From UBA6623 sp965238125 (lineage in GTDB: Bacteria > Acidobacteriota > Terriglobia > Bryobacterales > UBA6623): 64,000 bases of DNA. Positions 1-9,259 of this stretch are shown piece after piece. The notes under the pieces were generated by a model. It had not been told where the DNA came from and made no database searches. It saw nothing but the letters and a program-made list of their open reading frames with translations. Position 1 is the first letter of the stretch, and the number at the start of each line of letters is the position of its first letter. The stretch spans positions 5,642,001 through 5,706,000 of the forward strand of contig OZ250179.1 of NCBI GenBank assembly GCA_965238125.1, given 5' to 3'. The position numbers were made by a program, and so were the translations under genes.

Positions 1-97
1 GGCCCATTCGCTACTTGGACTAAACACGCTCGGTTTTGGTTATTGAGTCTCGCAAAATAAAGTGACACCTTTTTGGGGTACGTACGTCTTTGTATGT

Positions 98-1113
98 ATG
101 GGAAATACAAAAGGCGTACGGCGGGATTTCGAGGCCCTGGAGAAGCGCCGTTTCAAAGCGATCCGGTTGGTCGAGCAAGGCTGTAGTCAGTCCGAGACAG
201 CGAGGCGATTGAAGGTCGCGCGGCAAAGCGTCAGCGAGTGGCTGCGACGATACCGGCGTGACGGCGAAGCCGGGTTGCGCCAGGCCGGCCGCGCCGGCCG
301 TAAGCCGCTGTTGGACGCCGCGCAGCTCGAACGCCTCGAGGCGTTGCTGCTGGAAGGCCCCGAGGCGCACGGCTTCCCGACGCCGCTGTGGAGCTGTCCG
401 CGGGTCGCTCGTCTGATCGGAGACGAGTTCGGCGTGCGCTATCACGAGGGCCATGTCTGGAAGATCCTGCGGGCGCTCGGTTGGAGCCCGCAACGGCCCG
501 TCGGCAAAGCGCGGGAGCGCAACGAAGAGGCCATCCGCGGCTGGCAGCGCAAGACTTGGCCGGCCATTAAAAAAAAGCCCGCAAAGAAGAACGTACGATC
601 GTCTTCATCGACGAAAGCGGATTGAGTCAGAAGCCGCATCGTTGCCGCACCTGGGCGCCGCGCGGCGAGACACCGGTGTTGGAGTTCAACTTCAACTGGG
701 ACAAGCTGTCGGTGTCGGCCGGGCTGACGTTGCGCAACTTTTACTTCCGGCTCTATCCCGGCGCGATCGGCGAGCTGGAGGTCATCGACTTCCTGAAGGC
801 TTTGGTGCGCCACATCGACGGCCCACTGCTGATCGTCTGGGACCGGCTGCCGGCGCACCGCAGCCGCCTGGTGCGGGAGTTCATCCAGCTCTCCGAGGAT
901 CACATCGCAACGGAGTACTTGCCGCCCTATGCGCCGGAGTTGAACCCGGTGGAATACATTTGGGCGTACTGGAAGCAGCACGAGTTGCCCAACGTCTGCC
1001 CGAAGGACTACTGGGAACTCGACGAGCGCGCCCGCAAAGCGCTGCGGCGAATGCGCCGCAAACCGCGCTTGATTACCGCTTTCTGGAAACAGTCTTCTCT
1101 TTGTCTCGATTGA
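98..1113 (+). CDS. IS630-family transposase, two frames joined by -1 frameshift
   Basis: DDE transposase that cuts and joins the IS ends at TA dinucleotides. The upstream frame (ATG 98 to TGA 625) carries the helix-turn-helix part, with a segment reading SQSETARRLKVARQSVSEWL. The downstream frame (to TGA 1113) carries the catalytic part. The first Asp lies in VFIDESG at about 601-621, the second in LLIVWDRLPAH, and the Glu in PELNPVEYIW. The first catalytic Asp is coded only in the second frame, before any good start there, so an active enzyme needs a shift. A canonical A AAA AAG site at 571-577 would give a 338-residue fusion, the normal IS630 length. Two separately translated halves are the less likely alternative. 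Confidence 0.9.
571..577 (+). promoter_or_regulatory. Slippery site for programmed -1 frameshifting (IS630 copy A)
   Basis: The heptamer A AAA AAG is in the zero frame of the upstream transposase frame, at the end of a run of eight A (569-576). Slipping back one base enters the frame that codes ARKEERTIVFIDESG and continues to 1113. The same heptamer is present in copy B (14299-14305, minus strand). Conservation of the site and of both frames argues for programmed shifting rather than mutation. Confidence 0.75.
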
Positions 1114-1120
1114 CAGTATA

Positions 1121-1414
1121 TTATGCGAGACTCAGTAGGTCCGAGGGATGATACCCCCGCCGAAGAAAAGAAAATATAACCGGCCGGGTCCGATGCTCGC
1201 AGGTCCATAGTGAACCGTCTTCCCCCCCCATGAACCGAGTGCAGGAAACCGTACCGGCCTCTATGACATTGCCATCATAACAGCTCTTTTTTATGGTGTG
1301 TTCACTGATGCATTCCGCGAGTGTTCCCGCGTATACGGGCCCTTGGGCTACAGCAAAGCCCAGGACACCGGCCATGATCAATAAAAACCTGGTGGCATAC
1401 GTTCGTGGGTTCAT
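1121..1414 (-). CDS. Small secreted protein, 3' end displaced by IS630 copy A
   Basis: From ATG at 1414 the protein begins MNPRTYATRFLLIMAGVLGF, a typical signal peptide with likely cleavage after VYA. A short Cys-containing mature part follows (AECISEH, KKSCYDGN, TVSCTRF, WTCEHR). Family not recognised. The frame runs into the IS end and stops at 1121, giving ...YHPSDL plus LSLA. Removing the IS and one TA joins codon CTA to bases 40-20 of the window and yields ...SDLTKTERV and a TAG stop at 20-22. The original gene therefore spanned 20-1414 and lost only its last six residues, so the product may still work. The other in-frame start, 16 codons upstream, is less likely because it precedes the signal peptide. 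Confidence 0.5.
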   Translation of the reverse strand: MNPRTYATRFLLIMAGVLGFAVAQGPVYAGTLAECISEHTIKKSCYDGNVIEAGTVSCTRFMGGEDGSLWTCEHRTRPVIFSFLRRGYHPSDLLSLA

Positions 1415-1650
1415 TTGGTCTCTCGGTCCTTCGCGATTGTTCGAGGCCGAGCACTCGCGCACACTCTACACCTACATGCTGCAGGCACACCAAATGTAGA
1501 CCTTGGGAGACTCTAAAGTCAATGGTACTTGCATGGTACGAAAGGAAAGTACTTTTCACCTGGGGGCTTCTCAATACTTCATCTTGTGGGCACTCTGCCT
1601 GGTCCTGATTTGTCAAGTATATTGTTGCCCTGTTTTCGGTTATTGGATGG

Positions 1651-1700
1651 TCCCACGGCTGAAGCCGCGGGCTAAATTCCAAGGCCCCTGCCGGGGCTGC
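1651..1700. repeat. Hairpin-rich intergenic repeat
   Basis: Two adjacent short palindromes: CGGCTGAAGCCG and then GGCCCCTGCCGGGGCT. They are separated by GGGCTAAATTCC in a non-coding stretch. The 'gct gaa gc' core resembles the one at 17399-17414, so this is probably a dispersed REP-like sequence. I see no gene in 1415-1850. Confidence 0.45.
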
Positions 1701-1850
1701 GGAGTCAACGGCCCGAGCCGCGCCTCATCACGCCGCCGAATTGATATCCTCTGCGTTAAGGACCCTTACCCAGCCCGGGCCACGCCCATTGGTCGCGCCA
1801 ACTGCGACAATAGCGCGAGGGCCGAAACTAGACGTTGACAAAGAGCGCTT

Positions 1851-2558
1851 ATGGCACGGCCATTTTTGACCGCGCAGTGGCTCCGGCCGGCCATGGCCAA
1901 CTACGTGCTCGACCCCGTGGTCCTCAGGCCGTATCTCCCTGCCGGCACCGAGATTGACACCTGGCAGGGCAAGACCTATGCGAGCCTGGTTGGATTCCTC
2001 TTCCTCGACACGAAGGTCAAAGGTTTCGCGATTCCCTTTCACCGAAACTTTGAAGAAGTCAATCTGCGCTTCTACGTTCGGCGCCCCAGGTCGGACGGGC
2101 CCCGTCGGGGCGTTGTCTTCGTCAAAGAGATCGTCTCCAGGCGGGCGATCGCCGGCTTGGCCCGCGCCCTCTACAACGAAAACTACGTCACCATGCCGAT
2201 GCGACACGTTCTCCAGGGAGAAGAAATCAGTTACTCGTGGAAGGTCGGTGATTCATGGGATGAAATCTCCGTAAGAACAATTGGTTCCCCGTTCTTGGCT
2301 CAGCCCGGTTCGGAAGAAGAGTTCATAACCGAGCATTACTGGGGATATAGCCGCCGGCGCGACGGAGGCTGTGCGGAGTTCAAGGTGGAACACCCGCCAT
2401 GGCGACTGTGGCGAGTGGAACAAGCAAGGGTGAGATGCTCGGCGCGAGAGCTTTACGGTGACGAGTTTGCGGCATGTCTCTCCGCGCAACCTTCGTCAGT
2501 GTTCGTGGCCGAAGGGTCACAGGTCGCGGTCTATCCCGCGCGTCGGCTGGACACGTAG
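1851..2558 (+). CDS. DUF2071 (YqjF-like) family protein
   Basis: 235 residues beginning MARPFLTAQWLRPAMANYVL. The pattern is typical of DUF2071/COG3361 proteins: an N-terminal 'W..L.MANY.vdP..L.pylP.GtelD' segment (residues 9-38), then FLFLDTKVKGFAIPFHRNFE, EVNLRFYVRR and a C-terminal EHYWGYSRR. The family adopts an acetoacetate-decarboxylase-like fold and has no assigned reaction. No signal peptide, so cytoplasmic. It stands alone, with repeats upstream and a same-strand gene 188 bp downstream. ATG 1851 is used because residues just after it already match the family; AAAGAG nearby is a weak ribosome site. Confidence 0.8.
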   Translation: MARPFLTAQWLRPAMANYVLDPVVLRPYLPAGTEIDTWQGKTYASLVGFLFLDTKVKGFAIPFHRNFEEVNLRFYVRRPRSDGPRRGVVFVKEIVSRRAIAGLARALYNENYVTMPMRHVLQGEEISYSWKVGDSWDEISVRTIGSPFLAQPGSEEEFITEHYWGYSRRRDGGCAEFKVEHPPWRLWRVEQARVRCSARELYGDEFAACLSAQPSSVFVAEGSQVAVYPARRLDT

Positions 2559-2746
2559 CGAGTCCTGTCCGGGAAGCGCGTCGCCGGAGGTTGGGAACCG
2601 TCTTTTCATCCCGAGAGGAACCGCAATCCACGACCTTGCTTGATAGCTGCGAGCCGTGAGTCTTGCGCCGGCCCACGCGAAGCCTGTCAAGGCCTATCCA
2701 TCAGGATTGTTATAGTGTTTGTGTCCAAGCGGCCCGGGAAAAACGC

Positions 2747-4585
2747 ATGTCCCCATCCGGCGGAAGCCCTCTGAGGAAACGATTGCTCGGTGTAGCGGCG
2801 TCCGTGCTTCTCGGCGCAACCCTCGGCCTATCCCAGACCAACGAATTTGCCGGCAATCTTGCGGCCTCCGAGTCCCCCTCGAGTAGGGCGGCGGCAGGCG
2901 ACCGCCAAACCGGCCCAGCCGAGATCCCGCGCAAGAACTTCATCGATGACCACATCTTCGGCAAGATGGAAAGTGACGGCGTCGCGCCGGCCCCTCTTGC
3001 CTCCGATAGCGAGTTTCTGCGGCGCGTTTACCTCGACCTGACCGGCCGTCTTCCGGAACCCGATGACATTCGAAGGTTCCTCGCCGATTCCGATCCTGAT
3101 AAACGCGACAAGGTCGTTGATTCGCTATTCCCGAAACTACCCACCCAGGGCATCGGGCGGCGGCGTACCCGCGTCGGCCCCTTCCTCGACAAGTGGACGA
3201 ACTTCTTCGACGACCTGTTCCGCAACAACGAGCAAGTGCGCTCGGGCCTCGTCACCTTTCACAACTACTTGTATAGGGTGCTCGAGCTGAACATTCCCTA
3301 CGACGAATTCGTGCGGGATTTAATCACCGCGAAGGCCATCTCGACGGTGTCCACCGGAAAAGCCAATTTCGTTGCGCGCCATCGCATCATGTTCGGCGAC
3401 GGCTACTCGCATACCAATCACGAAGACACCGCCGATGAGTTGGCGATCTGGACCACTCGGCTGTTCCTTGGCGTTGACGTCGAGTGCATCTCGTGCCACG
3501 ACGGGGAGGGGCATCTCGAGAAGATCAATCGATGGCTGGCGCGACACCAGCGCGCCGATGTTTGGCGTCAAGCGGCGTTTTTCCGAAACACCTTCGTGGC
3601 TCCGATTTACGGCCGCATGCCTGAGTTCATGGTTAATGATTCGGAAGACGGCTATAACTTGACCACCAAGAGCGTCGTGCGGCTGCCGCGATACGAAGCC
3701 GACGTTGCCCCGACCTTCCTGCTGAGCGGCGAACAGTACGACGCGGGCAAGGGCGATACGGAGCGCGAGGCGTACGCGAAGCTGCTGACCTCCGATCCGC
3801 AGTTTGCGCGCGCCGGAGCGAATCTATTCTGGTCGCGCTTCATGGGCCGCGGTATTGTCGACCCTCCGTTGGCATTTGACTTGGACCGGCAAGACCCGGC
3901 GAATCCACCGCCCGCGCCATGGAAGATCCAGCCCACGCACCCTGAGCTGCTCAACAAACTCGCGGAAGAGTTCCGCGAAAGCGGCTATGACCTTCGCCGG
4001 CTGATGAAACTGATCACGAAGTCGAGCGCTTACCAACTTTCAAGCTATTACCCCGGCGAGTGGGAACCCGAGTACGACGAGTACTTCGCCCGCCACGAAG
4101 TGCGCCGGCTGAGCGCCGAGGAATTCTGGGATGCGGTTTCGCAGTCCACCGGCATTTTCGAAGAGTTCACGATCAAGGGAGCGGACGAGAAGTTCAGCTA
4201 CTTGATGCAGGCGGCATTCAACCACGACTTCCGCAAGAACAGGGCCTTGTGGAACATGTTGCAGGACTTCGGTGAGGGGGACCGCGAAGAGCCGCCGTCG
4301 GACGACGCGAGCATGGTGCAAGCAGCGACTTTGATGAATCACGAGCTGTTGCTGGAGCGAGTTAAGATTCAAGAAGGGAGCCGCCTCCACAAGTTGCTGC
4401 GCTCCGAGCCGTCGAAGTCGAACGACGAGATTGTGGAAGAGCTGTTCCTGGCGACGATCAGCCGACCGCCGACTGCCGGGGAGAAAAACATGTCGGTGTC
4501 TCTGCTCGAAAGGCTCCGCGACCAAGGGGCTGAGGATTTGTTGTGGGCACTGCTGAATCGCGCGGACTTCATCTTTAATATGTAG
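2747..4585 (+). CDS. Secreted DUF1549/DUF1553 protein (short type without N-terminal cytochrome domain)
   Basis: 612 residues from ATG 2747, chosen because LRKRLLGVAASVLLGATLGL then forms a signal peptide. DUF1549 (PSCyt2) covers about residues 70-290, with FLRRVYLDLTGRLPEPDDI and one haem-type CISCH motif. DUF1553 (PSD1) covers about 340-600, with ANLFWSRFMGRGIVDP, THPELLNKLAEEF and MNHELLLERV. Unlike its paralogues here it lacks the N-terminal PSCyt1 CxxCH domain and the coiled-coil insert. The family's function is unknown; it is usually secreted and paired with DUF1501, as here (the next gene starts six bases after the stop). A TATAGT at 2711-2716 is a weak possible -10. Confidence 0.85.
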   Translation: MSPSGGSPLRKRLLGVAASVLLGATLGLSQTNEFAGNLAASESPSSRAAAGDRQTGPAEIPRKNFIDDHIFGKMESDGVAPAPLASDSEFLRRVYLDLTGRLPEPDDIRRFLADSDPDKRDKVVDSLFPKLPTQGIGRRRTRVGPFLDKWTNFFDDLFRNNEQVRSGLVTFHNYLYRVLELNIPYDEFVRDLITAKAISTVSTGKANFVARHRIMFGDGYSHTNHEDTADELAIWTTRLFLGVDVECISCHDGEGHLEKINRWLARHQRADVWRQAAFFRNTFVAPIYGRMPEFMVNDSEDGYNLTTKSVVRLPRYEADVAPTFLLSGEQYDAGKGDTEREAYAKLLTSDPQFARAGANLFWSRFMGRGIVDPPLAFDLDRQDPANPPPAPWKIQPTHPELLNKLAEEFRESGYDLRRLMKLITKSSAYQLSSYYPGEWEPEYDEYFARHEVRRLSAEEFWDAVSQSTGIFEEFTIKGADEKFSYLMQAAFNHDFRKNRALWNMLQDFGEGDREEPPSDDASMVQAATLMNHELLLERVKIQEGSRLHKLLRSEPSKSNDEIVEELFLATISRPPTAGEKNMSVSLLERLRDQGAEDLLWALLNRADFIFNM

Positions 4586-4591
4586 CGGGCA

Positions 4592-6043
4592 ATGCCGATC
4601 GAACCAAATCCCATCCCCCGCCTGACTCGCCGCGAGTTTTGCCGGGTCGGCGCGGTGAGCGTCGTCGGTGGTTCCTTGCTGCCGATGGCCGGTTCGCTCA
4701 ACGCCGCCGCCGATTCCAAGGTCGAGCCCCGCGGCGGCGCCGATTGCGTTATTGTCCTTAATCTGGTTGGCGGCCCCTCCCAGATGGACACCTTCGACGT
4801 CAAGGAACTCAAGCCGACGCCTGAAGACCTCGACATCCGAACCACCAAGCACGGCTACCGCTGGCCCCACGGTCTGCTGCCGAACTTGGGCAACATGCTG
4901 GACGATTTACTCGTCGTGCGCTCTATGGCGGCGTGGGAAACCCTCCACAACCTGGCGCAATACTACTTGCAGGTGGGCCACCCGTTTAACCCGGCGCGTG
5001 TCCGCGAGATGCCGTCGATCGGTTCGGTGATTGCCTACGAGCTGCTCGCGAAAGCCAAGGAATCCGATTTCCTGCCGCCCTTTGTCGCGATGAACTATCC
5101 CGCCGGGCCGGTCAACGGAACTCTGCTGCGGCAAGGATACCTCGACAGTTCGACCGCGCCCTTGACGCTCGATGTGCGCGTCGAAAAGCAGATCGACGGT
5201 GTTGTCGCTAAAATCCCGTTTCTCCTTGATGAGGACGACAAGCCTCGTTTCTCGCGGCGTATGGACTTTCTGCGGTCATTCGATACGTCAAGACAGATGA
5301 CCGGCTCCGGAGTGGCCGAAGAACTTCGCGAATGGGAATCGTTCAGCCGCGGCGCCGAAAGGATGATCAAGTCGCTGCGGATCGCGGGCATCTTCAACCT
5401 CAACCAGCAGGACCGCAAGCGCTACGGCGGGAGTCCCCTCGGCGACGCCTGCCTGATTGCTCGCAATATGGTCGCGGCCGAATCCGGCGCGCGGCATATT
5501 CTCGTGAATCAGGGCGGTTGGGACCACCACGGCGACATCTACGGAAAGGACACCGACGGCCTGATGGAAGACCGCCGCTCCCGAGGCGGGCTGTACAAGA
5601 ACTGCGGCGACCTCGATCCCGCGATGGCGGCGCTGCTGGCGGATCTGAAACAGACCAAGTCAAAGAGCGGCAGCCCGCTGCTCGACAAAACCTTCGTTAT
5701 GGCCGCGGGTGAGTTCGGACGCACGCCGGGCGAGCTGACCGACATCGACGGCCGCGACCACTGGCCCGACGTGAGAGCGGGTCTGTTCGCGGGCGCCGGC
5801 GTCCGGCCCGGACGCGCGATCGGCGCCACCAACGACCAGGGCGGAGCGATCGTCAAATACGACTGGCACAAGCAGCGGCCGATCTACCCCGAGGACATTA
5901 CCGCGACGATCTACTCCGTCCTCGGAATCGATTGGACGAAGAAGATCGGCGGCACTCCCTCCGGTCGCGAGTTTCAATACGTCGAGCCCATGTCGGGGAC
6001 GAACGTCATCGGCAGCACGGAAGTCGCGGAATTCTTTGGGTAG
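4592..6043 (+). CDS. DUF1501 protein, Tat-exported
   Basis: 483 residues. The N-terminus reads PRLTRREFCRVGAVSVVGGS, a twin-arginine-type export signal (RRxF). The body has the DUF1501 marks LNLVGGPSQMDTFDVKE near residue 55, NQGGWDHHGD near 310, AAGEFGRTPG near 370 and GRDHWPD near 385. DUF1501 belongs to the alkaline-phosphatase/sulfatase fold group; no substrate is established. The gene follows the DUF1549/DUF1553 gene by six bases and is surely co-transcribed with it. The two probably act together outside the cytoplasm. Confidence 0.87.
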   Translation: MPIEPNPIPRLTRREFCRVGAVSVVGGSLLPMAGSLNAAADSKVEPRGGADCVIVLNLVGGPSQMDTFDVKELKPTPEDLDIRTTKHGYRWPHGLLPNLGNMLDDLLVVRSMAAWETLHNLAQYYLQVGHPFNPARVREMPSIGSVIAYELLAKAKESDFLPPFVAMNYPAGPVNGTLLRQGYLDSSTAPLTLDVRVEKQIDGVVAKIPFLLDEDDKPRFSRRMDFLRSFDTSRQMTGSGVAEELREWESFSRGAERMIKSLRIAGIFNLNQQDRKRYGGSPLGDACLIARNMVAAESGARHILVNQGGWDHHGDIYGKDTDGLMEDRRSRGGLYKNCGDLDPAMAALLADLKQTKSKSGSPLLDKTFVMAAGEFGRTPGELTDIDGRDHWPDVRAGLFAGAGVRPGRAIGATNDQGGAIVKYDWHKQRPIYPEDITATIYSVLGIDWTKKIGGTPSGREFQYVEPMSGTNVIGSTEVAEFFG

Positions 6044-6119
6044 CCCTCGGCCCGCGCGGGGAAGCGCCGGAGGCCGATCAGGAAACAGCGTCGGGAACAA
6101 GCTCGGCTGCCGACTCGCT

Positions 6120-9100
6120 TCACGATGATGTATCGAGGAAATCTTCGTCGGGTGCAAACCCCCGGCGGATGGTATTTTCGACCACATTGCGCGGGATCAT
6201 GAACTGCGGCAGGTAGTCCGGCCCCCCGGCTTTCGAGCCTACGCCGGACATCTTGAAGCCGCCGAAAGGGTGGCGGTTGACGATCGCGCCCGTGCAGCCG
6301 CGATTGATATAAAGATTGCCGACGCGAAAGTCCCGCTTAGCCTTCGCGATATTCTCCGGACTACGAGAGAACACGCCGCCGGTCAAGGCGTACTCGGTTC
6401 CATTGGCTACCTCGACGGCTTCGTCGAAGTCCTTCACCTTCATGACGGCCAGAACAGGTCCGAAGATCTCTTCCCGCGCTAAACGGTGCTCGGGCCGAAT
6501 GCCGCTCACGATTGTCAAAGGGGCGAAGAATCCGGTCGCCTCGGACGGCTTGCGCCGCAGGACCACGGTTCCTTCTTCCGCGGCGACGGCCAGGTAGTTC
6601 TCGATTTTCTTTCGGGCCGCATCGGAAATCACCGCGCCCATATAGGATTTCGGGTCCTCGGTCGGCCCCAAGTGGATGCTTTCGGCCGCCGCTCGGAGCC
6701 TTTCGAGCAGTTTGTCGTGCACGCTCTCAACGACGATGAGCCGCGAGCAAGCCGAGCATTTCTGCCCCTGATAGCCGAACGCCGAGTGAAGAACCTGCAC
6801 GACGGTTTCGTCAACGTCCGCGTCCGAATCAACAAGAATGGCGTTCTTCCCGCCCATTTCCGCGATGACCCTTTTGACGCCGCGCGCTCCTTCCGGCGTC
6901 TCGGCGGATAGACGAATAATGCGCAGACCCACTTCCTTGCTACCGGTGAAAGCCGTCATCGCCACGGCCGGGTGAGTGACCAGCAAGTCGCCGATCTCGC
7001 TGCCCGAGCCCGGCAAGTAGTTCAAGACGCCCCCCGGCAGCCCGGCCTGCTCGAAAAGCCGGTAGACCATCGAGCCGATGAGCGGAGTATCGGAGGCGGG
7101 TTTGTAAATCACGGTGTTGCCGGCAACAAGCGCCGCCGCCGTCATACCCATTGAAATCGCCAAGGGGAAGTTCCAGGGTGCAATCACGGTTACGACACCC
7201 AAGGGCTCATAGGAGAGAAAGCTATCCTCGCCCGGTACGTCCCCCATCGCGCGCGGGACGCCCAGCCGAAGCATTTCGCGGCCGTAATACTCGAGAAAGT
7301 CGATCGCTTCGCAAACGTCGGCATCGGCTTCGCTCCAGTTCTTCCCGGCTTCGAAGACCTGAAGCGCCGCCAGTTCATAGCGTTGCCGGCGGGCAATTTC
7401 CGCAGCGGCGAACAGAAATTCGGCGCGCTCTTTGGGCCCGCTGTCACGCCACGCGGGAAAGGCCGAGCGCGCGGCCGCGATCGCGTCCCGAACATGTTCC
7501 GGGCCGGCCGACGCCGCCGAGCCGACCTCTTCGGCAGGCCGATTGGGATTCACCGACAGGATTGTCTTTTCCGTTTCAACAGGCTTTCCGTCGATGAAGA
7601 GCGGCGCCTTGGTTGGAAAGCTGTCACGGACCTCCCGCAAGGCCGCGGAGAATTCCTTCCTGTGCTCGGCGAGCGACCAATCCCAGAGTGGCTCGTTCTC
7701 GAAACCGGAAGGCTTGGAAGGTTCGGTTTCGGTGGAAGAGGATTCGTCGTCACTCGGGCGGCCGGCAGGCGGCGACGGTTCGCTTTGTTCGGCAAAGCTC
7801 GTCGGATTGCGCAACAGCTCTTCCATCGAAGCATGCTCGGCGAAACTCTTACGAAGGAAAGACTCGTTCGAGGTGTTTTCCAAGAGCCGCCGAACCAAGT
7901 AAGCCATGCCGGGTACGAGTTCCCCGATCGGAGAATATTGCCTTACCCGCAGCCCTTCCTTCAGCAACGCCTTGCGGATCGGCTCCGCCATCCCGTAGAG
8001 CACTTGGAATTCGAAACGGTCTTGCGGCACCCGCATCTCTTCCGCCGTCTCGATCACGGCCGCAATCGAACGGATATTGTGCGAGCCGCAGGCCAGGCTC
8101 AGGTACTCGTGGTTGCCCAACACCAGTCGGGCGACTCGTTCGAAGTTCGCATCACTCTCGTGCTTGTTGGTGAAGACGGGCGGCGGCCATCGATTTTGCC
8201 GCGCATGGATAACCTCTGTATCCCAGTAGGCGCCTTTCACCAGCCGAATCGTGATGCGCTGCCGTCGTGCCCGGCACCAGTCGACCAACGCAGCGACATC
8301 GTCCTCCGCATCGCGCAGATAGGCTTGCACGGCAACGCCGGTGTGCGGGTAGCCTCGAAACTCGTCCTCTTCCAAGAGCTGCTTGTAGAGCGCCAGGGTC
8401 AGCGACTTGATCGAATGATGCTCCATATCGACGTTGAGGAATGCCCCACAACCCATCGCCTGGCGTAGAAGCGGCCGCAGCCGCTGTTTCGCCTTGGCGA
8501 TCGAGTCCTCGAAAGCGCGGGGGTTCAGTTGCGAGTACAACGACGTGGGTTTGACCGAAATGTTGACCCTGGGAGAAACGCCCCAATCCAGGTCTCCCGT
8601 TCCGGGAGCTAACGGAGCCCATCTCGCCGTTTCCCGGCTCATCACGTCGAGAAGTTCGCTGTAGCGGCGGGCATAGCGCTCGGCTTCGGGTTCGGAAACG
8701 ACGGCTTCGCCCAGAATGTCGATCGTGAAAGCCGACCCCTGCTTGCGCGGCCGACGTAGCGTCGCGAGGGCTTTTTCAGGTGTCTCCCCGGCTATGAATT
8801 GCCGGCCCATTGCGCGTATGTTGCTGCCGACCCCTTTCGCGAGAAGGGCCGCAGCGAACGAGTCCGGGTTCACGGCCCGGAGAATTCGCTGCAAGGCTTC
8901 GGCGAAATCCTGGTCCGGCCGCGCGAAGTACTCTCGCAGGTGACGGGCGACGGATTTTGATTGCGGAAGCGCCGGGAAAACGTCGACAAAGCGAAACGCT
9001 TCGGTCTTGAAAGCCTCATCGTGCATACACCAGTCGAGCACCTTCGAAGTCCAGTAGTCCCTTTCAAAGAAGGAAGGCGTCTGTTCTTCGATGCGGCTGT

Positions 9101-9149
9101 AGAGCGCGCGGCCTCGCGCGAAAATCCTAGAATCAAGGTCAACCGGCAT
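6120..9149 (-). CDS. putA: Bifunctional proline dehydrogenase / L-glutamate gamma-semialdehyde dehydrogenase
   Basis: 1009 residues. It oxidises proline to P5C with FAD and then glutamate semialdehyde to glutamate with NAD. The proline dehydrogenase barrel is at about 130-430 (NISVKPTSLYSQLNP, NVDMEHHS, RLVKGAYWDTE, QVLYGM). The aldehyde dehydrogenase half is at about 510-990 (VTVIAPWNFPL, AEMGGKN for the general base, GQKCSACSR for the catalytic Cys, EEIFGPVL). It lacks the N-terminal ribbon-helix-helix DNA-binding domain of E. coli PutA, so it is an enzyme only. AGGAGG precedes ATG 9149. It is divergent from arginase across 110 bp, suggesting joint control of arginine and proline use. Confidence 0.95.
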   Translation of the reverse strand: MPVDLDSRIFARGRALYSRIEEQTPSFFERDYWTSKVLDWCMHDEAFKTEAFRFVDVFPALPQSKSVARHLREYFARPDQDFAEALQRILRAVNPDSFAAALLAKGVGSNIRAMGRQFIAGETPEKALATLRRPRKQGSAFTIDILGEAVVSEPEAERYARRYSELLDVMSRETARWAPLAPGTGDLDWGVSPRVNISVKPTSLYSQLNPRAFEDSIAKAKQRLRPLLRQAMGCGAFLNVDMEHHSIKSLTLALYKQLLEEDEFRGYPHTGVAVQAYLRDAEDDVAALVDWCRARRQRITIRLVKGAYWDTEVIHARQNRWPPPVFTNKHESDANFERVARLVLGNHEYLSLACGSHNIRSIAAVIETAEEMRVPQDRFEFQVLYGMAEPIRKALLKEGLRVRQYSPIGELVPGMAYLVRRLLENTSNESFLRKSFAEHASMEELLRNPTSFAEQSEPSPPAGRPSDDESSSTETEPSKPSGFENEPLWDWSLAEHRKEFSAALREVRDSFPTKAPLFIDGKPVETEKTILSVNPNRPAEEVGSAASAGPEHVRDAIAAARSAFPAWRDSGPKERAEFLFAAAEIARRQRYELAALQVFEAGKNWSEADADVCEAIDFLEYYGREMLRLGVPRAMGDVPGEDSFLSYEPLGVVTVIAPWNFPLAISMGMTAAALVAGNTVIYKPASDTPLIGSMVYRLFEQAGLPGGVLNYLPGSGSEIGDLLVTHPAVAMTAFTGSKEVGLRIIRLSAETPEGARGVKRVIAEMGGKNAILVDSDADVDETVVQVLHSAFGYQGQKCSACSRLIVVESVHDKLLERLRAAAESIHLGPTEDPKSYMGAVISDAARKKIENYLAVAAEEGTVVLRRKPSEATGFFAPLTIVSGIRPEHRLAREEIFGPVLAVMKVKDFDEAVEVANGTEYALTGGVFSRSPENIAKAKRDFRVGNLYINRGCTGAIVNRHPFGGFKMSGVGSKAGGPDYLPQFMIPRNVVENTIRRGFAPDEDFLDTSS

Positions 9150-9259
9150 GACGCCTCCTAGCGCTGGGGTGGGCTTCGGCCTGGCTAATTGCCCCCTTCA
9201 TGCATTCTTATCGTGGGATGGTACTCACAGCGTAACGGTTGCGTTGAGAACGGTCTGTA

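Larger units (their letters stand above)
43..1135 (+). mobile_element. IS630-family insertion sequence, copy A
   Basis: A complete 1093-bp element. It is bounded by TA at 41-42 and TA at 1136-1137, the target duplication expected for IS630/Tc1-type elements. The ends are imperfect inverted repeats: TTGAGTCTCGCAAAATA at the left and the complement of CTGAGTCTCGCATAATA at the right, matching at 15 of 17 positions. A second copy of identical length lies inverted at 13741-14833. I noticed only two base differences between them (near position 67 and near 748). Near-identity and intact ends suggest recent, possibly ongoing transposition. It carries one two-frame transposase gene. Confidence 0.93.

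Noticed and set aside
2711..2716. TATAGT as promoter of the DUF1549 gene
   Set aside because: No acceptable -35 at 16-18 bases; too weak to list as a feature.
7383..8468. 361-codon frame antisense to putA
   Set aside because: It is a shadow of a long GC-rich gene; its translation has no family pattern while the opposite strand codes a complete PutA. The same applies to long antisense frames at 34354-35412, 40720-41673, 46815-47735, 48350-49795, 52273-53409 and 56420-57478.
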